Assembly (NCBI GenBank): GCA_030803735.1
Contig: JAURUC010000001.1
Location: 276,501 to 340,500, forward strand
From: Actinopolyspora lacussalsi
GTDB lineage: Bacteria; Actinomycetota; Actinomycetes; Mycobacteriales; Pseudonocardiaceae
Direction: 5' to 3'
DNA length: 64,000 bases
This document shows, in pieces, positions 27,237 through 35,232 of this stretch (position 1 is its first letter; each line of letters starts with the position of its first letter). The translations under genes and the position numbers were made by a program. The notes beneath the pieces were generated by a model, which worked only from the letters and a program-made list of their open reading frames with translations, searched no databases and was not told the DNA's origin.

Positions 27237-28103
27237 TTGCGTGTTCACGGCGGCCCTTCCCGCAGGGGAGCCAACCGACCGTTGCGACGTCGGCTTCGAG
27301 TGCTCGTGTGCTGCCTGGTTCCGTTGCTGTGGAGCGTGCAAACCACCGCAGTGGTTCAGGCGGAGTCGATGACCGGTCGCGGTGACGTGCGGGCCAGAAT
27401 CGTCGGCGGTACCGCGACCGCCCCGGAAGCCGCGCCCTGGGCCGTCGCGCTCACCGACTCCTCGGGGGCTCACTTCTGCGGGGGTGCGCTGGTTTCCGCT
27501 CGCGAGGTCGTCACCGCGGCGCACTGCACGCTCGATCCGACGACCGGTGCGGCCAGGAGTGCCACCGACATCCGGGTCGTGCTCGACCGTAGCGATCTCC
27601 GAACCCGGCAGGGTGAGGTGATCGCGGTCGAACGTGTCTGGCGGCACTCGCGGTACGAGCACTTCACCCGTGGTGACGACGTCGCCGTGCTGACCCTCCG
27701 GAACGGGGTGTCCGCGCCACCGTTGAAACTGGTGGACGCCGGAGAGCGGGAGCGGTACCGGCCGGGGACCACCGGCACCGTTTACGGCTGGGGGCGCACC
27801 GCCGAGTCGGAACCGACGTCCCAGGTGCTGCGTTCGGTGCGGGTCCCTGTGATGTCTGACGTCCGGTGTTCCCGGGCGTATCCGGGTTTCGAACGCGAGT
27901 CGATGTTCTGTGCGGGGTACCCCGACGGAGGCAAGGACGCGTGCGGCGGTGACTCCGGAGGGCCGTTCGTGGTCGACGGCAGACTCGTCGGCCTGGTCTC
28001 CTACGGAAGCGGCTGTGCCCGCCCCGGCTTTCCGGGGGTCTACACGCGACTCTCCTCCTACGCGGCGAGGATCCGCGACATCGCGGTGAATCCCGTCCGG
28101 TGA
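27237..28103 (+). CDS. Secreted trypsin-like serine protease, second copy
   Basis: 288 residues if started at TTG 27237, which has a strong GGAGG six bases upstream; an ATG or GTG placed sensibly before the signal peptide is lacking. The start region is arginine-rich, followed by the hydrophobic core VLVCCLVPLLWSV and cleavage near VVQAES. The mature enzyme starts at RIVGG. Triad: His96, Asp148, Ser240 (CGGDSGGP), with Asp six residues before Ser, so trypsin-like. It shares layout and C-terminal motif (GCARPG-PGVYT) with the protease at 25.4 kb, so the two are diverged duplicates. Confidence 0.92.
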   Translation: MRVHGGPSRRGANRPLRRRLRVLVCCLVPLLWSVQTTAVVQAESMTGRGDVRARIVGGTATAPEAAPWAVALTDSSGAHFCGGALVSAREVVTAAHCTLDPTTGAARSATDIRVVLDRSDLRTRQGEVIAVERVWRHSRYEHFTRGDDVAVLTLRNGVSAPPLKLVDAGERERYRPGTTGTVYGWGRTAESEPTSQVLRSVRVPVMSDVRCSRAYPGFERESMFCAGYPDGGKDACGGDSGGPFVVDGRLVGLVSYGSGCARPGFPGVYTRLSSYAARIRDIAVNPVR

Positions 28104-28273
28104 GTTCGCCCGCTGACGCGGAGCGGCCCGCTCCGGGAAAACCCGTCACGGCCACTCCGCCGCGGTGAACGCGGGCACGTGCCCCCGGAGAGGCGCCCGC
28201 CGCCGGCGTGATCGCCCCGGAGCGCGGCCCCACGTCCGGTCACGCGGATACCGAGGTCACGTTACCGATGGAT

Positions 28274-29275
28274 TCACGTCGATTCGATCTCGGCCAGCAG
28301 TTGTTCGCGTCGACTGTCCCGGAGGAACGACGCCTCGACGGAGTTGCGCGCGAACTCGCGCAGTGCGGCCTCGCCGAAACCGAGCTCCCGCTCGATCGCC
28401 CGGAAGTTGTCACCCACGTACCCACCGAAGTAACTCGGGTCGTCCGAGTTGATCGTGGCAATCACACCGGCGTCGACCAGCCGGGGCAAGGGGTGTTCCC
28501 GCAGGTTCGCCACGCCGCGCAGCCTTACGTTCGAGAGCGGGCACACCGTCAACGGGACACGGTCCCGCGCCAGCCTGCTGACCAGCTCGGAGTCGTCGAG
28601 AGCCCGAACGCCGTGGTCGACCCGCTCGACCCCCAACACGTCCAGCGCCTGCCAGACGTACTCCGCGGGTCCCTCCTCGCCCGCGTGGGCCACCAGCCGG
28701 AGTCCCGCCTGCCGGGCCCGGGAGAACACTGTCGCGAAGTCTCCCGGCGGATGCCCCAGCTCCGCGGAGTCGAGGCCGATGCCGATTATGCGCTGCCGGT
28801 GCTCCAACAGTTCGTCCAGCATCCGAGACGCCTCCTCGCTGCCCCGGTCGCGCAGGAAGCACGCGATCAGCTCGGTGCTGATCCCGAAGCGGCGCTCGCT
28901 GCTCGACAACGATGCCTCCAGCCCGTCGAGCACCGTCTCCAGCGCCACCCCTCGGGTGGTGTGTGCCTGTGGGTCGAAGAAGATCTCGGCGTGGCGCACC
29001 CCCTGTTCCGTCGCCCTGGCGAGATAGCCATCGGCCAGTTCGGTGAAGTCCGCCGCGCTGCGCAGCACGTTCATCCCGGTGTAGTACAGATCCAGAAACG
29101 ACTGCAGGTCACCGAACTCGTACTTCCCGCGCAGCTCCTCGACTCCCGCGTACGGCAGCGTGATGCCGTTGCGCTCGGCGAGAGCGAACGTCAGTTCCGG
29201 CTCCAGCGCGCCCTCGATGTGGATGTGCAGCTCGGTCTTGGGCACTCGTAGTGCCGTCGAGGTTCCCGTGCTCAA
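28274..29275 (-). CDS. Adenine deaminase (adenosine deaminase superfamily)
   Basis: 333 residues. Zn-dependent hydrolase with HIHIEG metal motif, HAGEEGP, and SDDPSYFGG. The opening ELHIHIEGALEPELTFALAERNGI plus FLDLYY, FFDPQAHT and GLDSAELGHPP match the Pseudomonas PA0148/yeast Aah1 group, shown to deaminate adenine rather than adenosine. It would convert adenine to hypoxanthine in purine salvage. The TTG at 29275 has GGAAGGGA seven bases upstream; GTG further inside is the alternative. It is divergent from the GNAT gene. Substrate is inferred from subfamily motifs; many databases would label it adenosine deaminase. Confidence 0.88.
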   Translation of the reverse strand: MSTGTSTALRVPKTELHIHIEGALEPELTFALAERNGITLPYAGVEELRGKYEFGDLQSFLDLYYTGMNVLRSAADFTELADGYLARATEQGVRHAEIFFDPQAHTTRGVALETVLDGLEASLSSSERRFGISTELIACFLRDRGSEEASRMLDELLEHRQRIIGIGLDSAELGHPPGDFATVFSRARQAGLRLVAHAGEEGPAEYVWQALDVLGVERVDHGVRALDDSELVSRLARDRVPLTVCPLSNVRLRGVANLREHPLPRLVDAGVIATINSDDPSYFGGYVGDNFRAIERELGFGEAALREFARNSVEASFLRDSRREQLLAEIEST

Positions 29276-29427
29276 CGTTTCGTCCCTTCCTGTGGCCGCG
29301 AACCGAAGCAAGTAAACGTAACTGTTCCGCCCCGCTCCGCGTGGAGCCCTCCGTCGAGACGTGGCATGGCCGACTCCGCACGCCACGACAGCTCGGGATC
29401 ACGCGACGGTGTGATAGGTACTGGAGG

Positions 29428-29904
29428 GTGAACCCGCATCCCCTCGCCACCGCGGTGCAGCGCGCCTACACGGCCGATCTCGCCCCGGAGGATTTCTATC
29501 GTATGCTGCGGCTGCGCGTGGACGTCTTCGTCGTCGAGCAGCACTGTCCCTATCCGGAACTCGACGGTCGTGACCTCGAAGGGGCGACCCGCCACTTCTG
29601 GATCGACTCCGCCGATTCCGGCGTGCTCGGATACCTGCGACTGCTCGAGGAACCCGACGGCTCCTTCCGGATCGGACGGGTGTGCACCGCCCCCTCCGGC
29701 CGGGGAATGGGTCTCGGCAAGAAACTGATGCGTGCCGCTGTCGCCGAGGTCCGCAAGTCGTACGCGGTGCTTTCCTCCCAGACCTACGCGGTGGGGTTCT
29801 ACCGGTCGTTCGGGTTCGTCGAGTACGGCGAGCCCTACGAGGAGGACGGGATACCGCACATCGACATGCATCGGGACCCGACAGTGACGGGAGTAACGCG
29901 ATAG
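29428..29904 (+). CDS. GNAT N-acetyltransferase, ElaA-like
   Basis: 158 residues. The ElaA-type opening LRLRVDVFVVEQHCPYPELDGRD and the acetyl-CoA motif RVCTAPSGRGMGLGKKLM are present, with QTYAVGFYRSFGFVEYGEPY near the end. The substrate is unknown. The GTG at 29428 fits the family N-terminus, although GGAGG abuts it directly, so the start is uncertain. Rv2851c, an acetyltransferase, sits in the same place next to the chelatase Rv2850c in M. tuberculosis. The cobalamin riboswitch starts some 50 bases after its stop. Confidence 0.88.
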   Translation: MNPHPLATAVQRAYTADLAPEDFYRMLRLRVDVFVVEQHCPYPELDGRDLEGATRHFWIDSADSGVLGYLRLLEEPDGSFRIGRVCTAPSGRGMGLGKKLMRAAVAEVRKSYAVLSSQTYAVGFYRSFGFVEYGEPYEEDGIPHIDMHRDPTVTGVTR

Positions 29905-29954
29905 GGCACGACGTTTGGTGCCCGAACGGGCTTCTGCGAGGATGCGACGTGGTC

Positions 29955-30116
29955 CAAGCGAGCAACGGTCAGGAAGCCGGTGTGAATCCGGCACGGCCGG
30001 CGCCACTGTGACCGGGGAGCGGTTCTCCCACGAATGGCCACCGGGAATCACCCGGGAAGGCCGGAGAAGCGCGTCGATCCGGGAGTCAGGACACTGCCGT
30101 TGCTGCGTTCCGCAAC
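29955..30116 (+). promoter_or_regulatory. Cobalamin riboswitch upstream of chelatase gene
   Basis: The conserved core is clear: AAGCCGGTGTGAATCCGGC, then GCCACTGTGACC, and the 3' B12 box AGTCAGGACACTGCC. The outer helix is GCAACGG (29962-29968) with CCGTTGC (30097-30103). The 3' strand of that helix can instead pair with GCAAC at 30112-30116, giving an alternative hairpin just before the ribosome site of the chelatase gene. It should lower expression of the chelatase, and perhaps of cobO-cobB behind it, when adenosylcobalamin is plentiful. Confidence 0.93.
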
Positions 30117-30152
30117 CAGGGGCGTCCGAGACCCTAGGAAGGAATACCAGCG

Positions 30153-32378
30153 ATGACCGCTGCCACATCGGCACAGTCCACCGTGCGCTACCCGTTCTCC
30201 GCGGTTGTCGGGCACGACGAGCTGCGACTGGGGTTGCTGCTCAACGCGGTGTACCCGCGTATCGGCGGGGTGCTGGTGCGGGGCGAGAAGGGCACCGCGA
30301 AGTCGACCATCGTGCGTGCGCTCGCTGCCCTGTTGCCCGCTCTCGACGTCGTCGAGAACTGCCGCTTCGGTTGTGATCCCGCCGAGCCGGACACGGACTG
30401 CCCCGACGGGCCGCACGACGAGGCGACGGCCGGTGCTCGTCGTCCCGCCCGGCTCGTGGAACTCCCGGTGGGGGCTTCCGAGGACCGCCTGGTCGGATCG
30501 CTGGACGTCGAACGCGCGTTGACCGAGGGAGTCCGCGCCTACCAGCCCGGGCTGCTCGCCGCGGCCAACCGCGGGGTGCTCTACGTCGACGAGGTCAACC
30601 TGCTGCACGATCACCTCGTCGATCTGTTGCTCGATGCCGCCGCCATGGGCCGCTCCCACGTCGAGCGTGAGGGGGTCTCGCTGTCGCACGCGGCGTCGTT
30701 CCTGCTGGTCGGCACCATGAACCCGGAAGAGGGTGAGCTGCGTCCCCAGCTGTTGGACCGCTTCGGGCTGACCGTGCAGGTGGCCGCCTCGCGCGAGGTG
30801 GACACGCGTACCGAGGTGGTACGTCGTCGACTGCACTTCGAGGCCGACCCCGTCGGGTTCGCGAAGGAATGGGCGGAGGAGGACGCCGAGCTCGCGCGAC
30901 GCATCGCCGATGCCCGCTCCCGGGTCGAGTCCGTCCAGCTGCCGGACTCCGAGGTTCGCCGGATCGCGTCGGTGTGTGCCTCGTTCGAGGTGGACGGTAT
31001 GCGCGCCGATCTGGTGCTGGCGCGTGCCGCGGTCGCGCACGCGGCCTGGCGGGGAGTGAACGCCGTCGCCGCGGCGGATGTGGAAGCCGCGGCGAGGCTG
31101 GCGCTACCGCACCGCCGACGGCGCGATCCGTTCGACGAGCCGGGGATGGACGAGCAGCAGTTGCGGCAGGCCCTGGACGATGCCGAACAGGACGCCGAAA
31201 GGCAGGAGGCCTCGGCGGACTCGGTCACGTCCGATTCGGACGGTGCTTCCGAGTCGAACGATTCCGAGCACGGCCCCGGTGGCGGCCCTGACGAAGGCTC
31301 CGGTGACGGCCCCGACGACCCCGGTGCCGGCCCCGACGACGAGGACGGTTCCGGGGGTGGCGGCACCGGCGCTCCGGACGGTCCCGAGGGACCCGACAAC
31401 ACCCCCTCGGGAGGGGCCGAGGGGAGGCCGCCTTCCGACGAGGATGCCGCCGGTAACACTGCCAACGGTTCGGACGGGAACGGTTCCGACGGCTCCGGTG
31501 AAGCCCCACGAGAGCGGACTTCCGAGGCGTCGGACACCACGTTCCGGGCTCGGTTGCTGGAGATTCCCGGCCTCGGCGAAGGTGCGCCGGGACGGCGTTC
31601 GCGGTCGCGTTCCCGTACCGGCCAGGTCGTGCGCTCGTCCGCGGTGGACGGTCACGGTGTTCACCTGCCCGCCACGTTGGCCGCCGCGGCGCCACACCAG
31701 CGTTCCCGGGGACGTTCCGGACCCGGCCTGCGGCTGCACGCCACCGATCTGCGCCACTCCGTACGCGAAGGACGCGAGGGCAATCTGGTGCTCTTCGCCG
31801 TGGACGCCTCGGGGTCGATGGCTGCCAGGGAGCGGATGTCCGCCGTCAGCGGCGCGGTCATCGCACTGCTTCGCGACGCCTACCAACGCAGGGACAAGGT
31901 GGGAGTGGTGACCTTCAGGGGGGCGGACGGCGAGATCGCGCTGCCACCGACCTCGTCGGTGGACACCGCTGCCACTCGCATGCGCAGGCTGCCGACCGGC
32001 GGCAAGACGCCGCTGGCGGGTGGGCTGCTCACGGCTCGCAAGGTGATCCGTACCGAGCGGATGCGTGATCCGCAGCGTCGCCCCCTGCTGGTCGTGCTCA
32101 CCGACGGTAAGGCCACTGTGGGCGTCGACGCCGCGGGCAACGCCGCCACGCGTAGCCGTCGCGCCGTGGACGACGCGATGCGTTCGGCCGCGTTGCTCGA
32201 CGAGATGGGCGTGGCCTCCGTGGTGGTGGACTGCGAGAACGGGCCGGTGCGTCTCGGCATGGCCGATCGACTGGCGCACGTGCTCGGAGCGCCCAACCTG
32301 CGGTTGGAGGAGCTCTCCGCGGACAACGTCGCCGGAGTCGTGCGCGCCGCACGGGAAGCCGGTGCGGTGCTCGCGTGA
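30153..32378 (+). CDS. Putative cobalto/magnesium chelatase subunit, ChlI-ChlD fusion
   Basis: 741 residues. Residues about 10-340 are a ChlI/BchI-type AAA+ ATPase (Walker [10 protein letters not shown], Walker [11 protein letters not shown]). A very acidic Gly/Pro/Asp/Ser-rich linker spans about 350-460. The last 200 residues are a von Willebrand A domain with the MIDAS motif DASGSM. The fusion corresponds to M. tuberculosis Rv2850c. With CobN it probably drives cobalt insertion into hydrogenobyrinic acid a,c-diamide, replacing the separate CobS and CobT of proteobacteria, neither of which is seen in the window. The ATG has AGGAAGGA upstream and lies 36 bases after a cobalamin riboswitch. 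Confidence 0.9.
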   Translation: MTAATSAQSTVRYPFSAVVGHDELRLGLLLNAVYPRIGGVLVRGEKGTAKSTIVRALAALLPALDVVENCRFGCDPAEPDTDCPDGPHDEATAGARRPARLVELPVGASEDRLVGSLDVERALTEGVRAYQPGLLAAANRGVLYVDEVNLLHDHLVDLLLDAAAMGRSHVEREGVSLSHAASFLLVGTMNPEEGELRPQLLDRFGLTVQVAASREVDTRTEVVRRRLHFEADPVGFAKEWAEEDAELARRIADARSRVESVQLPDSEVRRIASVCASFEVDGMRADLVLARAAVAHAAWRGVNAVAAADVEAAARLALPHRRRRDPFDEPGMDEQQLRQALDDAEQDAERQEASADSVTSDSDGASESNDSEHGPGGGPDEGSGDGPDDPGAGPDDEDGSGGGGTGAPDGPEGPDNTPSGGAEGRPPSDEDAAGNTANGSDGNGSDGSGEAPRERTSEASDTTFRARLLEIPGLGEGAPGRRSRSRSRTGQVVRSSAVDGHGVHLPATLAAAAPHQRSRGRSGPGLRLHATDLRHSVREGREGNLVLFAVDASGSMAARERMSAVSGAVIALLRDAYQRRDKVGVVTFRGADGEIALPPTSSVDTAATRMRRLPTGGKTPLAGGLLTARKVIRTERMRDPQRRPLLVVLTDGKATVGVDAAGNAATRSRRAVDDAMRSAALLDEMGVASVVVDCENGPVRLGMADRLAHVLGAPNLRLEELSADNVAGVVRAAREAGAVLA

Positions 32379-32430
32379 CTCCGTTCCGTCGGGAGCGCAC
32401 CGTCGTGCACGGTGTGGAGGCGATTGCTGA

Positions 32431-32526
32431 TACAATGCGTGGTGTCCACCTGACCCCCAGGGGTGGACCAAAGCGCCCTCGCGCTCCCGGCACCCCCAGG
32501 CCGGTTGAGTGCGAGGGCGTTCTCTC
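32431..32526 (+). promoter_or_regulatory. Structured leader or attenuator upstream of cobO
   Basis: TACAAT (32431-32436) is a good -10. It is followed by a seven-bp hairpin (GTCCACC 32444-32450 with 32462-32468) and a long hairpin (CGCCCTCGC 32474-32482 with GCGAGGGCG 32511-32519, extended inwards by CTC/GAG and CCGG pairs) ending in a pyrimidine run TTCTCTC. This could be the chelatase terminator, an attenuator for cobO, or a short RNA. It has no B12 box. Confidence 0.45.
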
Positions 32527-32529
32527 GGT

Positions 32530-32565
32530 GTCCGTGGACGAGGCGCGGTCCGTGGATGAGGCGCG
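32530..32565 (+). repeat. 18-bp tandem duplication before cobO
   Basis: GTCCGTGGACGAGGCGCG at 32530-32547 is repeated at 32548-32565 with one change. It lies in the 345-base non-coding gap between the chelatase gene and cobO, directly after the hairpin described above. The rest of the gap to 32723 shows nothing recognisable except the cobO ribosome site. Confidence 0.75.
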
Positions 32566-32723
32566 TTACCCGCCACCCGATGACGAGACCGGTGTCCGCT
32601 CGTGGTTCGGCCGCCCCGAACCCTCCGCACGCGACCGTGGTACCCACTTCACACCCTCCCGCTGTCCACGCCCCCCGATCGGTTCGTGGGAGCGAACGAC
32701 CGTACTCGCTTGGAGATCCTGCT

Positions 32724-33338
32724 ATGCCACAGGGACAACCGAACTCCGTACCGAACGACGGGTTGACCACCAGGCAGCGTCGCAACCGTCCCCTGCTCGC
32801 GGTGCACACCGGTGACATGAAGGGCAAGTCCACCTCCGCGTTCGGAATGGCGTTGCGCGGCTGGAACCAGGGCTGGTCCATCGGGGTTTTCCAGTTCGTC
32901 AAGTCGGCCAAGTGGCGGGTGGGCGAGGAGTCGGCCTTCCGGGCGCTCGGCAGGCTGCACGAGGAGACCGGCGAAGGCGGTCCGGTCGAGTGGCACAAGA
33001 TGGGTGAGGGTTGGTCCTGGACCCGCAAACGCTCCACGGAGCAGGACCACGCCGAGGCCGCGCTGGAGGGGTGGCACGAGATCGCCCGCCGGATCGAGCA
33101 GAGCAGGCACGACCTCTACGTGCTCGACGAGTTCACCTACCCGCTGCACTGGGGATGGGTCGACGTGGCGGAAGTGGTGGAAACCCTGCGGCAGCGCCCG
33201 GGATTCCAGCACGTGGTGATCACCGGCAGGCGTGCTCCGCAGCAGTTGCTCGACGCCGCCGATCTGGCACTGGAGACCGGCAAGCTCAAACACCCGATGG
33301 ATGCCGGCCAGAAGGGGCAGAAGGGGATCGAGTGGTGA
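32724..33338 (+). CDS. cobO: Cob(I)yrinic acid a,c-diamide adenosyltransferase
   Basis: 204 residues. It adds the 5'-deoxyadenosyl group from ATP to the cobalt of the corrinoid. The P-loop GDMKGKST and the following FGMALRGWNQGW, VLDEFTYPLHWGWV and GRRAPQQLLDAADL blocks are those of the CobA/CobO/BtuR family. A polar N-terminus of about 27 residues precedes the fold. The ATG has GGAG eight bases upstream. Its stop overlaps the cobB start (GTGA). Confidence 0.95.
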   Translation: MPQGQPNSVPNDGLTTRQRRNRPLLAVHTGDMKGKSTSAFGMALRGWNQGWSIGVFQFVKSAKWRVGEESAFRALGRLHEETGEGGPVEWHKMGEGWSWTRKRSTEQDHAEAALEGWHEIARRIEQSRHDLYVLDEFTYPLHWGWVDVAEVVETLRQRPGFQHVVITGRRAPQQLLDAADLALETGKLKHPMDAGQKGQKGIEW

Positions 33339-34735
33339 GCCGGTCGGTTTCGGCCACGGTGACCGGTGCCGCTCGTCCGCGCGTCGTGGTCGCGGCTCCG
33401 GGCTCCGGACACGGCAAGACCACCGTCGCGACCGGACTGCTCGCGGCGCTGCGTGAGCGACTCGGAAAGGTGGCGGGCTTCAAGGTGGGGCCCGACTACA
33501 TCGATCCCGGGTATCACGCCGTGGCCACCGGTGCACCGGGTCGTAATCTCGACCCCGTCCTGGTCGGGGAGAGTCGTGTCGCCCCGTTGTTCGCCCACGG
33601 TGCCGAGGGGGCGGACCTCTCCGTCGTCGAAGGTGTCATGGGGCTGTTCGACGGCAGGCTCGGTTCCGTGGACGAAGTGCCGCCCTACGGTTCGACGGCT
33701 CACGTCGCCTCCTTGCTGGACGCTCCGGTCGTGCTCGTGGTGGACGCCAAGGGGCAGAGCCAGAGCGTGGCCGCGTTGTTGCACGGTTTCCGTGCTTTCC
33801 AACCGGGACTGCGGCTGGGAGGTGTGATCTTCAACAGGGTCGGTTCGGCTCGGCACGAGGGGATTCTGCGGGAGGCCGCGCGCTCCGTGGGGATCAACGT
33901 GCTCGGTGTCCTCGCCCGTGCCGACGAGCTGCACGTGCCCTCGCGCCACCTCGGCCTCGTCACCGCAGCCGAGCACGGCGAACGGGCCGATGACGCCGTC
34001 GCCGGCATGGCGCGGATCGTCACCTCGGGGGTCGATCTCGACGCGGTGGCCGCACTCGCCGCTTCGGCTTCCGGAATGTCCGTCGAGCCGTGGCGCCCCG
34101 AAACCGCGATCGGTGACAGCGAGCTGACGGCGGGGTCGCCTCGGGTGGCGGTGGCGGGTGGATCGGCGTTCACCTTCGGCTACACCGAACACGTCGAACT
34201 GCTGCGAGCCGCGGGTGCGGAGGTCACCGTGGTCGATCCGCTGCGGGACGAGCGATTGCCAGCGGGCACCAGCGGATTGATTCTGCCCGGTGGGTTCCCG
34301 GAGCAGTACGTCGCGGACCTGTCCGCGAACGAGGGACTGCGTCACGACATCGCGAGCCGTGTCGCCGACGGCCTGCCGGTGCACGCCGAATGCGCGGGCC
34401 TGCTGTACCTGGCGCGGAGTCTGGACGGATATCCGCTGTGCGGGGTGTTGGACGTCGACGCGCGGATGTCCCCTCGGCTCACGCTCGGCTACCGGGAGGC
34501 GGTGGCGGCGAGTGACTCGGTGCTGTTCCACGAGGGCAGCCGGGTCTCCGGGCACGAGTTCCACCGCACCGTGCTCACCCGGACGGCCGGGGAAAACCCG
34601 GCTTGGTTCTGGCGCGACGACGGTGTGGTTACCGAGGGGTTCGTGCGCGACAGGCTGCACGCTTCCTACCTCCACACTCACCCGGTCGCGATACCCGGGG
34701 CGATCGCGCGGTTCGTGCGGGAGTGCTCCCGCTGA
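33335..34735 (+). CDS. cobB: Hydrogenobyrinic/cobyrinic acid a,c-diamide synthase
   Basis: 466 residues. It amidates the a and c carboxylates of the corrin ring with glutamine and ATP. The N-terminal P-loop APGSGHGKTT and KVGPDYIDPGYH belong to the CobB/CbiA fold; GVMGLFDG follows; the C-terminal amidotransferase domain has its cysteine in HAECAGLLYL after ILPGGFPE. The GTG start overlaps the cobO stop by four bases. With cobN and the aerobic pathway, the natural substrate would be hydrogenobyrinic acid. Confidence 0.95.
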   Translation: MSRSVSATVTGAARPRVVVAAPGSGHGKTTVATGLLAALRERLGKVAGFKVGPDYIDPGYHAVATGAPGRNLDPVLVGESRVAPLFAHGAEGADLSVVEGVMGLFDGRLGSVDEVPPYGSTAHVASLLDAPVVLVVDAKGQSQSVAALLHGFRAFQPGLRLGGVIFNRVGSARHEGILREAARSVGINVLGVLARADELHVPSRHLGLVTAAEHGERADDAVAGMARIVTSGVDLDAVAALAASASGMSVEPWRPETAIGDSELTAGSPRVAVAGGSAFTFGYTEHVELLRAAGAEVTVVDPLRDERLPAGTSGLILPGGFPEQYVADLSANEGLRHDIASRVADGLPVHAECAGLLYLARSLDGYPLCGVLDVDARMSPRLTLGYREAVAASDSVLFHEGSRVSGHEFHRTVLTRTAGENPAWFWRDDGVVTEGFVRDRLHASYLHTHPVAIPGAIARFVRECSR

Positions 34736-35232
34736 CGGCACGCTCGGTGAAACCGGTCCCGAACGGCACCACGGTCGCCGATCGGGCGTGATTCTCCGCT
34801 CCGCGGTTGTCGTTCGAGTGAGTACGTGACGGGGAAACCCCGGCGGATCGACTTCGAGTTCCTTCCCCTACCCGGTCGGGTCGGCCGGGCAGGGCCGACG
34901 TGCTTGATCCATTCTGGAACGATTGTTCCCGTTCGTGTGCCGTGTGCGGCCGGAACGGTGCACTCGGTGTCGTCGTCGGCGTCGCGATACGGTCGATCAG
35001 TACGCGTCGTGGCTTTTCACTGTCGCGTCGACGACCGATGCGCGGTGTTTTCATAACCGAGTGCCGCTCGCCTGCGCCACGGGCGACCGCGGGACGAGTC
35101 GGAGACCTCCGTCGGTGCACCGGTGATTCGACCGCCTCGACACGGGAGAACGGCCGTACCGGGTGCGGCGCGTATCGATTGTCCGCAGTGGTATTACTTG
35201 CACCGCGTGAGGCGGGAGAGGAGAACGATCGC
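34736..35232 (+). promoter_or_regulatory. 497-base gap with probable promoter for the second cob operon
   Basis: No supportable gene lies between cobB and the CobM-like gene. Near its end, TATTAC (35192-35197) is preceded by TG at the extended -10 position, and GAGGAGA follows at about 35216, giving a plausible promoter and ribosome site for the CobM-like gene. No B12 box was found. A few GC-rich inverted repeats occur around 34870-34900, possibly ending the cobB transcript. Confidence 0.4.

Noticed and set aside
32375..32815. Frame starting at the chelatase stop and running into cobO, containing the tandem repeat as repeated codons
   Set aside because: It overlaps the well-supported cobO start in another frame, has no family features, and the first part crosses the hairpins; the repeat length being a multiple of three is not enough.
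34900..35232. Upstream in-frame extension of the CobM-like gene (110 further codons)
   Set aside because: The methylase fold starts right after ATG 35233, which has a ribosome site and promoter; the extension has no family likeness and unusual composition.
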